This document shows, piece by piece, positions 53,801 through 64,000 of a DNA stretch of 64,000 nt; positions within the stretch are counted from its first letter, which is position 1, and the number at the start of each line of letters is the position of its first letter. Made by a program: the position numbers and the translations under genes. Source of the DNA: Branchiostoma floridae (lineage: Eukaryota; Chordata; Leptocardii; Amphioxiformes; Branchiostomatidae); contig NC_049985.1 in NCBI RefSeq assembly GCF_000003815.2, positions 10,328,206 through 10,392,205 on the forward strand, in the 5' to 3' direction. The notes beneath the pieces were generated by a model. That model worked only from the letters and a program-made list of their open reading frames with translations. It was not told the origin of the DNA and did no database searches.

Positions 53801-56800
53801 AGGTTTCTTCTGAAGTTTGTATCAGTGAAAATTTTGGTTGTAAGGCACTTGGTCACTTATGGGGAAATCTCACATTTGAAGGTTATAAGCACATCATAGA
53901 GGTTTGGACTGCTCTTCAAGCTGGACACAGCAAAAAAAAAAAGACAAAAAAAAGACAAAATAGAATGCATGACTAAAAAAAACGTTGAAAAAACAACCTC
54001 TGCTCGGAGAGTAGTTTGAACAGCAAACAGGAAATCCATCTCTCCTTGCCCAGGAGGGTGGTGAGAGTTAGGTTTCACTATGTAAACACAAATACATGCT
54101 GAACAAAATTGCTGGGCGGAAATCCTTTTCCCCTGTTCATTGGCTGGTTGTCTCTGTCCATTGTAATTAGTGTGATACTTGCCATTCCACTTGTTACTAT
54201 ATATAGGGAAATATACTTTACTAATTTCAGCCAAACGATAACTTGTCACTAATTCAAACTGGTATGTTCTTCCTCAGCATTTTCTGCCCTGTACTGCCCT
54301 GTACTCCCCTGTACTCTGATTTATTATCAGCCTCTGAATATAAATTCTCTCAGAAGTAGGCATGTTGTCCTGAAATAGCTTTAGGGGTCACTGGGTATCA
54401 CCTATAAATCCAGTTAAAGCAGCATATAATGTTTGGAATTTCTGTTGTACATACCATTTAATTATCTCTTCCAGACTGCATGAATGTATCTTGTTGATTC
54501 TTTTTTGTTATTAAACGGTTCTATATGACAGAGACATAGCCCTGCCTATCTCACACCCTGTATAATTGCCAACAGTTGACTCCAAATTGCTGTATAATGT
54601 TTAGATTTATCAGAGCAAATTATGAGCTATGACATCACACTTGTACTTATCTGTCTTATCATTCATTATAAATAAATGTTGTATTCAGACGTCATGGAGT
54701 TCCAGAAGGATAAAAAGTGATTCTGTTCTTTCTCTCTATAGGTCCAGTACTCGCACTTTGGCGCTCGCAGCCCAAGTCAGGACCACATCCGTCTACAGCT
54801 GCGGTACGACTCCCAAACAGAGACAATCATCGTCCCGTTCGTGATTGAAGTGGAAGTCCAGTTCGTCCAGCTAGAGATCGTGACCCGAAACATCCCCCTC
54901 AACGTTCCCACCGTCATGGGCACCAGTGGGCCAATCGATCGCGGCGTCATACAGTTCTCCTACGACAGAGGAAACCAGGTTTGCCGTGTTACCGTATTGA
55001 GCAGTAACGGCGGACGGGGCCTTCCCAGATATGGCGTGATCGAAAATAATATCAACGGAAGTATGATTGACTGTGACCAGTTTCTGCAGGCCAACATCAG
55101 GTACAGGCACACATCGAAAACCAACTCTCCAAATCGTGACTACATCCCAATGGTTGCAGAGCTGACGGATTCAGAGGGCAACCTGTTGAAGAGAGAGTAC
55201 TTCCAGGTCATGGTGAGGGTCAGGGATGGGGAGGACAACACCGCTCCACAGCCTTCCTTTGCTTCCATGTTCATCCTGGAAGTCAACCAGTTTGTCATGA
55301 CTGCTATTACTCCAGACATCCTAGCAGCAGAGGACTTGGAAACAGATCCTGATGAACTCATCTTTAACATCACGGGCCCGCTGGGCATTGGCGAGGGAGA
55401 GATCGTGTCTACAGATGATCGGAACCTGCCTCTGAGTTCCTTCTACCAGCGTGACATAAGAGACTTGAAGATTGCCTACAAACCTCCGGCCATTGACAGC
55501 AATCAGCAGAGGATCTTCCAGGTGGAGTTTGAGGTGGTTGATGCAGAAGGGTTGACGTCTGACCCCTTCAACTTGATGATCGTGGTAAACCCCATGAACA
55601 CCCTCGCACCTATTGTGACAAGGAACACTGGTCAGCTGCTGTATGAAGGACAGTCCCGACCGCTTCTCAGTTCGTTGAACCTAGAAATCTCAGACGAAGA
55701 TAACCTGCAAGACGTGACAGTCTCTCCCATCGCAGGATTGAGGCATGGGGAACTGTTGATCCGTGGCCAGCGTAGGAAGTTCTTCACAGTAGCGGAGCTG
55801 GATGCAGGCGTCGTCGTGTACAGCCATGATGGCAGTGACACCTACAGTGACAACATCATTTTCCGTATGACTGATGGTGAAAGTGACGTTGAATTCCTCT
55901 TCCCAATCTACATCATCCCAACTGATGATGAACCTCCAATCCTAAATGCCAACACTGGACTCACCATCAACAAGGGACAAACAGTAGAGATCTCAGCCTG
56001 GGTGTTGAGTGCCACTGACATAGATTCTGATGACTCCAGCATCAAGTTTACACTGGAAACTCCTTATTCCTCCCAAGGAGAGGTAGTCCTGAGACAGTTT
56101 GAAGTTCCTGAAGACCCCGAGAATTGGAGGTTTCTGGATGACCTGGGGTTGTACGAGAAAACTGTAACAGAGTGGACCCAGGAAGACCTGTACGAAGGAA
56201 GAGTGTATTACCGTCACATCGGTGCTCATAGCACATCAGTGGTCATGGACTCCATCGACTTCCGCGTTTCAGACAACAACGACCCTCCAAATCTGTCAAG
56301 AGTCTATTCCTTCATCGTGAAGATCATGCCTGTTGATGACATTGCCCCAACTCTCTATGATGGCGCCACTTTGCAGATGACAGTTGATGAGTTTGAGCTA
56401 ACAGCCTTCAAGAAGAAGTTCCTTCGCTACACCGATCTTGACTCGGATGACCGCGACCTAAAATACACCATCATATTACAGCCCTATGACATTGACGAGG
56501 AACTTGATGGTGGGCAGATTGTGCTGTTTGAGGAGCCAGACGTGGCAGTGACGATGTTCACCCAAGCTCAAGTCAACCACCACAAAATCGGGTACAAGCC
56601 TCCAGATGTGGAGCTGGGCCTGACGCCACGAGTCATCCAGTTTGTCTTCTCAGTGCAGGACACTTCTGGTAACTCTGTAGACGGACAGAGATTCACCATC
56701 TTCATCCGTCCGGTTGATAACAAGCCTCCGGTAGTAACCAACGAGGGGCTGACGGTCTTCGAGAGAGGAACGATTGTGCTTACTCCAGATGTTCTTGACG

Positions 56801-59416
56801 CCACTGACCTTGACACCGACTTGTCACAAATTTACTTTGAAGTTACAGAGATGCCCCAGCATGGCACTCTGCAGTACGACACACTAGACATGGCTGAAGG
56901 TTCCATCTTTACATTAGACGACATCGCGGGAGGGTACGTAGCATACATCCACGGAGGAGATGAGGAAGGAGACGATTCCTTCAAACTAACCGTGAGTGAT
57001 GGTGTCCATGAGGAAACCTTTGAAGTATCTCTCCGTGTTCGCCCTATTGACGATGAACTTCCTGAACTTGATCTTCCGCCAGGATCATTGGGAACGTTCA
57101 TCGAAGTCATGGAAAACGGCGCCACCACCATCACTCCAGAAATCCTGCGTGCAACAGATCCAGACACCGATGAACTCATGCTGACCTTCATCATAACGGA
57201 CAGGCCACCGCAGAAGGGAATCATTGTCGTGGATGGGATCCCAAGTGACCGTTTCACTCAGCAGAACATCCTGAATGGGCAGGTGCAGTATGTGCACACA
57301 GGTGGAGAAATTGGCACAGAGAAGCAAGAGGACATGTTCAACCTCACCCTGTCAGACATGTCGGATGAGTGGATCGTTGGAGGCAACAACATCGAACAGG
57401 TCCAAATGTTCGTGACTATCCTACCAGTGGATAGCATCCCTCCCAACGTGACAGTAGGGGAGCAGTATGTGGTTGATGAGGCAGGCAAGGCTACCATCAC
57501 CCTGGCCCATCTCAGCGCAACAGACCCTGACACCGAAGATGATGACATCATGTGTACCATCATTGTTCAACCAATGGAAGGCTTTGTTGAGAACATCTCT
57601 CCTGCGCCAGGATCGGAAAAATCCAGAGCTGGCAAACCTATCACCACATTCACCATTGGAGACATCAGGAAGAACCACATCAAGTATGTCCAAAGTGTTC
57701 ACAAGAAGGTGGAGCCAGTCGAAGACAGATTCACCTTAAGGTGCACCGATGGGTTCAACTTCTCTCCCAACTACTTCTTCCCCATTGTCATCGTGCCAAG
57801 CAATGATGAAGTGCCAGAAGTCTTCATGAGAGAGTTCATAGTGATGGAAGGTATGAACCTTGCTATAGATCTGCCCATCCTCAGTGCTGTGGACTTGGAC
57901 ATTCCAGCAGATGAACTTCACTTCTATGTCACCAAGCCTCCAGAGCATGGTGTTATTGTTCAGCAAAGGCCAACAGGAACCATCCCCGTCCTGAACTTCA
58001 CAATGGATCAGGTCAAGGAAGGATCAAACATCAAGTATGAGCATGACGACACAGAAACGAAGGAGGACAGCTTCGACCTCCGTCTGACAGATGGTGTCCA
58101 TGACATAGAAAAGACCATTCTTGTCATGGTGATCCCAGTGGATGATGAAACTCCCCGCTTAATGATCAACACCGGTGTGGACATCGAAATTGGAGAGACG
58201 AAACTCATCGACAACAACATTCTGAAAGCTACTGATTTGGACAGCGAGGACAAAAACCTGACTTTTATTGTAAGGTTCGGTCCTCAGCATGGCTTCTTAC
58301 AGCGAGTCATCAACGGCTTTGTCGTGTCCAACATCACAGTAGGGATGAACTTCACACAGAAGGAGATCGATGAGCGACATATCCAGTACTCGCATGTTGG
58401 ACAGGAGGGTGTTCGTGATCTGATCAAGTTTGACGTGACTGATGGCTTCAACCCCTTGATTGACAGGTACTTCTATGTGACAGTGGACAGCATCGACATG
58501 CTCCACCCTGGTATCATCAACAAGGGAGTAACACTGAAGGAAGGAGGACTGGTGAAACTCACCACTGATCTCCTTAGCACATCTGACCTGAACAGTGATG
58601 ATGAGAACTTACAATTCACCATCACCAACGCTCCTCTCCGAGGCCATCTCGAGAACACAGACTTCCCCGGTATCCCCATCACTACCTTCACACAGCTCGA
58701 ACTGGCAGGAAACAAGGTGTACTACATCCACACCAGTGAAGAAGAAGTGAAGATGGACAGTTTTGAATTCGAGGTGACGGACGGCTTCAATCCGGTTTTC
58801 CGCACCTTCCGCATCTCTATCAGTGATGTGGACAACAAGAAACCTGTTGTGACTTTCCGAAACATCCGGGTGAGAGAGGCAGGAAACAAGTACATCACGC
58901 CCTTCGAGCTGAAGATGGAAGACAGAGACACCCCTGACAACAAGTTGAAGTTCACAATCACCCAGATCCCTGTCAACGGCAACCTCCTTTTTAACAACTC
59001 TAAAGTCGTCAACACGTTCACCATGGCGGACCTGAATGAGAACCTTATCACGTACCAACACGACGGAAGTGAGACCACCAGCGATAGCTTCTCCTTCACA
59101 GTGACTGATGGCACGCACATGGACTACTTTGTTTACCCAGACACCGAACACGAGACGCGTAAACCGGTCACCATGAAGATCAAGATCCTTGCTGTAGACA
59201 ATGGCATCCCACAGATCGTTGTCAACAAGGGGGCACCGACCATCGCGGAGTTGGAGACCGGCCATCTTGGGTTCCGCTTCACTCCGAAGTACCTGAAGGC
59301 GGAGGATCGAGACAGTAATGACAAGACTCTGCGATACTTCATCACAGCGAAGCCAGAGTTTGGCCGCATCATCAACGTCAAACAAGGCAACAACAGTATC
59401 AACAACTTCACGCAAG
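50824..59416 (+). CDS. FREM2: FREM2-like extracellular matrix protein, 5' part
   Basis: Basement-membrane protein of the Fraser complex, which anchors epithelium to mesenchyme. Exon 1 (50824-51120) starts at an ATG in good context and encodes MARLWRREEGMLWCVLLACL, a signal peptide, then VPFGRSVFLDPARDLRIRV and PGDRCIVTVLQNDPLSQRPG, which align with the FREM2 N-terminus. Exon 2 (54742-59416, entering in phase 0 and leaving in phase 1) continues with YSHFGARSPSQDHIRLQLRY and eleven and a half CSPG repeats. Together 1,657 codons plus one base. The rest of the gene (end of CSPG12, Calx-beta repeats, membrane helix) lies beyond 64,000. Alignment to vertebrate FREM2 is nearly gap-free; FREM1 and FRAS1 fit less well because of the N-terminal block. 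Confidence 0.94.
51121..54741 (+). other. FREM2-like intron 1, 3.6 kb
   Basis: No exon seen. It carries a perfect palindromic X-box (53,365-53,378) and a CRE palindrome TGACGTCA (52,835-52,842). First introns often contain enhancers, but function is not shown. Confidence 0.6.
53365..53378. promoter_or_regulatory. RFX-type X-box
   Basis: GTTGCCATGGTAAC is a perfect match to the RFX consensus GTNRCC-N(0-3)-RGYAAC, close to a full palindrome (one G/A difference between half-sites). It lies in the first intron of the FREM2-like gene. Confidence 0.45.
54742..59416 (+). CDS. FREM2: CSPG-repeat exon, repeats 1 to 12 (12 partial)
   Basis: A single 4,675-nt exon. Twelve CSPG repeats can be told by their openings: VMTAITPDILAAEDLETD, EGQSRPLLSSLNLEISDED, KGQTVEISAWVLSATDIDSD, FELTAFKKKFLRYTDLDSDD, RGTIVLTPDVLDATDLDTD, NGATTITPEILRATDPDTD, AGKATITLAHLSATDPDTED, GMNLAIDLPILSAVDLDI, GETKLIDNNILKATDLDSED, GGLVKLTTDLLSTSDLNSDD, GNKYITPFELKMEDRDTPD and HLGFRFTPKYLKAEDRDSND. 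Each has a D-x-D/D-x-E acidic cluster typical of the fold. The splice donor (CAAG-GTAAAG) cuts repeat 12 after NNFTQ. Confidence 0.93.
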
Positions 59417-61068
59417 GTAAAGCTTTACTGTTTCTAGAATTGATGTTTAATTCTGTTTCTAAGTCTACTACAGTTGATGATTTTGCCTTGTGTATGTGAC
59501 CCCAAACGAAGGTCATCCTCTAATCCATTTTCCTGTCTTCAAAGAGCCAGGCTTTCTTGCATGTGCTGTTACAATCCCTTTAATGTCAGCCATGGCTTAG
59601 TTCACCTTGATCTAGAGCCGCCTAAGAATGCAATCACAGGCGCTCAGTAGGACAGCTAGTCATGGCCTCATTGGGAAATGTCTGGGAAAAACTGTCCAGC
59701 AGTTCCTACCGCTACATTCATAGACAGACCATTCCAGTCAGGTTTTGCTCTGGAGGGGGGAAGGGAGGGATTGAACGCAGTCTTGATGGGTTTTAACAGG
59801 TTCTTCATGCTCTTGGTACTAATAGATGTTGCTGAACTTTCTGGAATGAAGATCTTCATATCATATCTAGTGAGTGAAGCACCTCACAAGAATGCATTTA
59901 AAAGTAGTTTACCTTACCCCCAAACCCCTACAATGCATGCTTAGCTAGTATGACAGTATCTGAGCAAGTCTGGGTCATGAACAGTGCCATGTAGTCAAAA
60001 TTGGCCTGCTGTGCTGCTGTGTGCGCTGAAAAGAATGGTATGAAACCACTCTCTAAATGTCATCTCCTGCCCTGCCAGGGTTTTCAATCCTGATTTGTTT
60101 TTATCTGGCATGCCAACTGTCCCAACTCTGACTTGTGTCATCGAAGAGCCATTCTTGCGTATATATCAGAGTCATCTTCCACTCATTTTCTTGAAACCAA
60201 ATTGACCAAGTCACAATCTTAACAGCTGTTAGCGATCAGGCGGTACTTTTTATATCAATCTGAACATTTGTTACATGTCTTATATATGCACATACAAAGG
60301 CTGTCTGATTCAGAATTGAGAAGGAAGCCTTAGGCCTGTTCAAATTAATAAAGTAAGGCATGTCAGGAATGCCATAAGTCCATTTTAGGAGCCTGAGAAG
60401 ACCATGGGTAATTGGGAAAAGAAGTGTTTCATTAGTGGTAGGAGAAATGAGCTTGAAATCAGAGTTGCTGTTCCAGGTCTGCTTGTTACCTCAAGCCTCC
60501 CTTGTTACGAAGGCCAGGGCCTTGGCTGTTTCCAGAATCAAAGGCATTGCCAAAACACTTCATTAGACAGTTTCCAGCTGCCAAGTTCGTGACTGTAACC
60601 TCATTAACTCATTGGAGGTGTTTGGCCGTGTCCTGTCCCTGTGTAAATAGCCAGTAAGAGTGTCATATCTGTGATGGTAATGGTGTCACTTCAATTTGTA
60701 AGTGATGGAGTGATGCTGTGAGATTGGAGCATTTGGTCCTGGTGTTCTTTTATTATACGGTCATCGTAAGATCACAAGCCAATGTCATTCTTAAAATAGT
60801 CTTGCATGTATCTTACAAAATTCAGACGTCCTGTTATGGCAAAAGCTGTCTTATATCCTTGTTGATCACTTGGCAGTTGGTTCTGTGCACTTCTGTCACT
60901 CTCGCAGTGGGTTTGAAAATTCTATTATAACATGAAAATCAAATGATGGCGTATGGCGAATGTGACTGCACTGTAGTGCCGACAAGGGTAGGCGCTCTCT
61001 ATTTTGCAAAACATCGGATTGTTGCCATTCTTCACATTCATACACACCACATATAATCAGATACCTTA

Positions 61069-62617
61069 GACCCTGTTCACATGAAAAAATTGCAAGTGAG
61101 TTAAACAAGGAATCCGATTGAAATTTTCTATTGGATTAAAAAAAATGTGTTCACATGAGTTTTATACAATCGGATTAAACTCAAACTTGCGACCGCGACC
61201 ACACAATCGGATTAAACTCTTTACCACGGCACGCGTCGTGTTTCCAACGACCACCGCGGGCACGCGTAGTTTTTCCAAAATGTTGCCAGACTACCTCATA
61301 ATTTTGAAGGATGTAGCGACATCGATATTGATTATAACTGTTGAGAAATCGGCCGGCTTTGGTCAGATTTTGACGCGTCGATGGTCCGCAACACACACTG
61401 ACGAACGTGGCGGCTTCTAGGTCATACGGGGTCATTGGGATAGTCTATTAGACTGGGGGTGGAAATGATACGCGCGGTGTGATTATACTCTACATTTAAC
61501 TATATAAAATGTATCTGTTGCAGAAGTTGCATGAATAAGGCAAACTTCTACCAAAAAATTTGATTTCATTACGTATTTATCTGAAATAAAAGTCTGTGTT
61601 TCGTTTAAAAAAACTGCTCGCCCATGCTTGCATGCAGTGAAGTGACCCAAGCTCGAAATTTCTGTTTAGACACGCTTCCGACTGTTTTTCTCGTAGAATA
61701 TTTGCTTTTTTAGTGGTTTTGGGACATTGACTCCAACAACAGGAGAGAAACAAAACCATACATGTTATTTTCATGGGCAATATTGCCAAAATTAACCAGT
61801 TGGTCTTCTGCCACACTGCCGATTTTTGGAAAGAACCGGTGCACATGTTCCGGCGAACCTTGCGGCGTCCGGTTGTAACCATAGCGGTAAGATGATTTTG
61901 CAAGCAAACTTTCCCATTTTTGCNNNNNNNNNNNNNNNNNNNNNNNNNNNNNNNNNNNNNNNNNNNNNNNNNNNNNNNNNNNNNNNNNNNNNNNNNNNNN
62001 NNNNNNNNNNNNNNNNNNNNNNNNNNNNNNNNNNNNNNNNNNNNNNNNNNNNNNNNNNNNNNNNNNNNNNNNNNNNNNNNNNNNNNNNNNNNNNNNNNNN
62101 NNNNNNNNNNNNNNNNNNNNNNNNNNNNNNNNNNNNNNNCCTATTCAGAATATTACCAGTTGGTCTTCTGCCACACTGCCGATTTTTGGAAAGAACCGGT
62201 GCACATGTTCCGGCGAACCTTGCGGCGTCCGGTTGTTAACCATAGCGGTAAGATGATTTTGCAAGCAAACTTTCCCATAAACTTCTTTACTAATCCGTGT
62301 ATCATCCTTTTTTTGCCATGTTGTAGGTATGGTTGTATGTCTAAGGTCCACTGTACCCGGATGTATGAAGTCAAAACCACGAAACAAGCCCGAATCCAAT
62401 CCAAATGTGTTCACATGGCCGATTGTGGTCAATCGGATTGCGCGGCAATCGGATTGCGCGCGCTGAATCCACCTCGCGAGGTGGATTGCAATCCAAGTCA
62501 ATCCAATCCAAAATGGGCAATCCAATCGGATTAGTTCTGTTCACATGGCTTTGGATTGGTCATTTTAATCGGATTCCTCGTTTAACTCACTTGCTTTTTT
62601 CCCATGTGAACGGGGTC
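61069..62617. mobile_element. PIF/Harbinger-like non-autonomous TIR element
   Basis: The left end GACCCTGTTCACATG (61,069-61,083) is inverted at the right end, 62,603-62,617 (GACCCCGTTCACATG when read back), 14 of 15 matching. The similarity continues for about 50 bases (GCAAGTGAGTTAAAC-AGGAA, then TCCGATT). TTA flanks both ends (61,066-61,068 and 62,618-62,620), the target size of the PIF/Harbinger group. Internal copies of TTCACATG and CAATCGGATT recur near both ends. No transposase is recognisable, so it should need an enzyme from elsewhere. A 216-base gap interrupts it. Confidence 0.72.
61795..62278. repeat. Direct repeat of about 124 bp flanking an assembly gap
   Basis: The segment ACCAGTTGGTCTTCTGCC and onward (61,795-61,917) recurs at 62,155-62,278 with a single inserted T. 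Between them are 216 undetermined bases (61,924-62,139). Either the element has internal tandem copies or the assembler placed two haplotypes or reads in series. Confidence 0.85.
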
Positions 62618-64000
62618 TTAGAAACAAATTTCTGTGTTATAGATAAATTTGCAGATTGGAACTTCAAAGTATCTAGATGAACCTTGCTTTAAAGGATTGG
62701 AATATTCAAACTCAAAGTGCAATTCTTACACCTGCCATTTTAACAAAGTTCTCACCCTTCTTGTATATTTAGGAAGAAACTAGTACAAAGAAACACTTCA
62801 TTGTGTATAGGCTATAACCACAAGCACATCTGCATTCAGTCAGTGTTAGCTCTTACTTTCACGGAATTCAGGAAAAGGTTATCCTTTGAGTTGCTCTGCG
62901 TCACTGGCACCTTTCCCATACTGTATCCTATGTACATATTAATCACCACCTGTTTGTAAGGGGCTTGTATAGGTTAAAGGACAAGAAATCAATGCCTTCA
63001 AAAGACATGTTTTTTTGGAGAAATCACATAGACCTTTTGCTTTGTTTGGCTTGAAGGAATTTCTGGGATTCCTTGTGAAGAAAGTGACTATAGCTACAGT
63101 AGTTTCTCACTATGGCCTGTATGGGATAGGGACCCAAAACCTGGCCAAGGCACTAGTACATATTTCACATATGTAGCTGTCTTTTTACATTTGTAGGTTT
63201 GCTGTAGACATGGTAACACTACATTTTTAGTTGCAGTAGAGACAGGGAGATCAGACGAATGATAGCATGGAGGTGGGGGCTGTACTGTAGACAGACAAGA
63301 ACCTGTAAACTACCTCTCCATGTGCTGGAATGTGTAAGGGCTCTTCCAAAAGTGGATAAGGGGAGGAGACAAAAGACAGACTTTTGACTTTCCTGGCTGC
63401 CTCTAGTCTAGAAGGTATAATCCTGTCTCACATAATGCCTAAGCTGATAATTAACACTTCTTTTCTTAAATGTTCATATTATGCTGAAATATCTTGCTAA
63501 CTGGTACACCCACACCACAAGTTCCACACTAGTTTGACACCATTACACCTGTTGTCATGTTGTATGTGAACTTGAATTAAATGTCTTTTTGTTTATTTTT
63601 GTTTGGCTCACAGATGTTATGGTAACCGTAAAATATTGAAGTATATTCAAGCTTTGACCAAGTGACTGACAAGTTAGAATTAGAAAGAGCAACACGAGTC
63701 ATCTGAAACTTTGGCATTCAGAGGAAAGCAAAGTTCAAATAAGAAATTAGAAAATGAATGTAACATTTACATTTTTAGCTTCCATTTAGATTTTCAATGA
63801 AATTGTCCTCCTGATTGATGATGCCCGTATCTCTCTGACCACTTACAGGAATTCAGGGAATGCGTATTGGTTGTAAAGGTTACAGATCAATAATTTTTTC
63901 TCCATCTGAAGTGTTACAGGCTGTTATTATAGCGATAGCCGGGGCATTATAGTTTAGCAGGTTTGGCCTGGATAAAGTACAGCTGGTGTGATGAAGTAAG

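Larger units (their letters stand above)
59417..64000 (+). other. FREM2-like intron 2 (continues past the window)
   Basis: At least 4.58 kb. I looked for the continuation of CSPG repeat 12 and did not find it, so the next exon is outside. The intron contains the inverted-repeat transposon at 61,069-62,617. Confidence 0.7.

Noticed and set aside
54871-59415. Many minus-strand frames of 60-268 codons across the FREM2-like exon
   Set aside because: They are antisense shadows of the 1,558-codon exon and resemble no family.
61118-61435. 100-codon + and 84-codon - frames inside the inverted-repeat element as a transposase
   Set aside because: Too short, no DDE-type motif and no similarity that I recognise.
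59575-64000. Further FREM2-like exons before the window end
   Set aside because: No segment with an acceptor in the right phase continues CSPG repeat 12.

Overview
The window is a piece of an animal nuclear genome, most likely an amphioxus (Branchiostoma) or a close invertebrate deuterostome. This rests on inference: a teneurin gene and a FREM2-type gene, both alignable to vertebrate family members almost without gaps, intron-rich structure with GT-AG introns of 0.1 to 4 kb, and a full EGF/NHL/YD teneurin with a vertebrate-like domain order. No species-specific marker was available.

Layout. (1) 1-31,272, + strand: a teneurin gene lacking only its first exon(s). I placed 30 coding exons from 2774 to 29,700; they join in phase into 2,589 codons plus a stop and cover cytoplasmic domain, transmembrane helix, eight EGF repeats, Cys-rich, TTR-like, FN-plug, NHL propeller, YD shell, RHS core and C-terminal Tox-GHH/TCAP region. 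Two further in-phase candidate exons (16,823-16,858 and 25,345-25,419) look like alternative cassettes. The 3' UTR ends near an AATAAA at 31,250. (2) 33,884-35,512, - strand: a rhodopsin-type GPCR reading frame with a 12-copy 13-residue repeat at its N-terminus and two in-frame stop codons between TM4 and TM5. (3) 37,219-47,860, - strand: a 14-exon gene whose parts join to exactly 1,474 codons and predict an unusual membrane protein: signal peptide, about 680 residues of cysteine-free Thr/Pro mucin, one transmembrane helix, and a long cytoplasmic tail with three SH3 domains and several PxxP ligands. I do not recognise this architecture. (4) 50,824-beyond 64,000, + strand: the 5' part of a FREM2-like (Fraser syndrome complex) gene: signal-peptide exon, a 3.6 kb intron, and a 4.7 kb exon with eleven and a half CSPG repeats.

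Repeats and mobile DNA include a tRNA-derived SINE inside the mucin/SH3 gene, a PIF/Harbinger-like terminal-inverted-repeat element with TTA target duplication (61,069-62,617) that contains an assembly gap, and several degenerate intronic tandem or palindromic repeats. The three intact genes all encode cell-surface or matrix-facing proteins, but nothing in the sequence shows that they act together.
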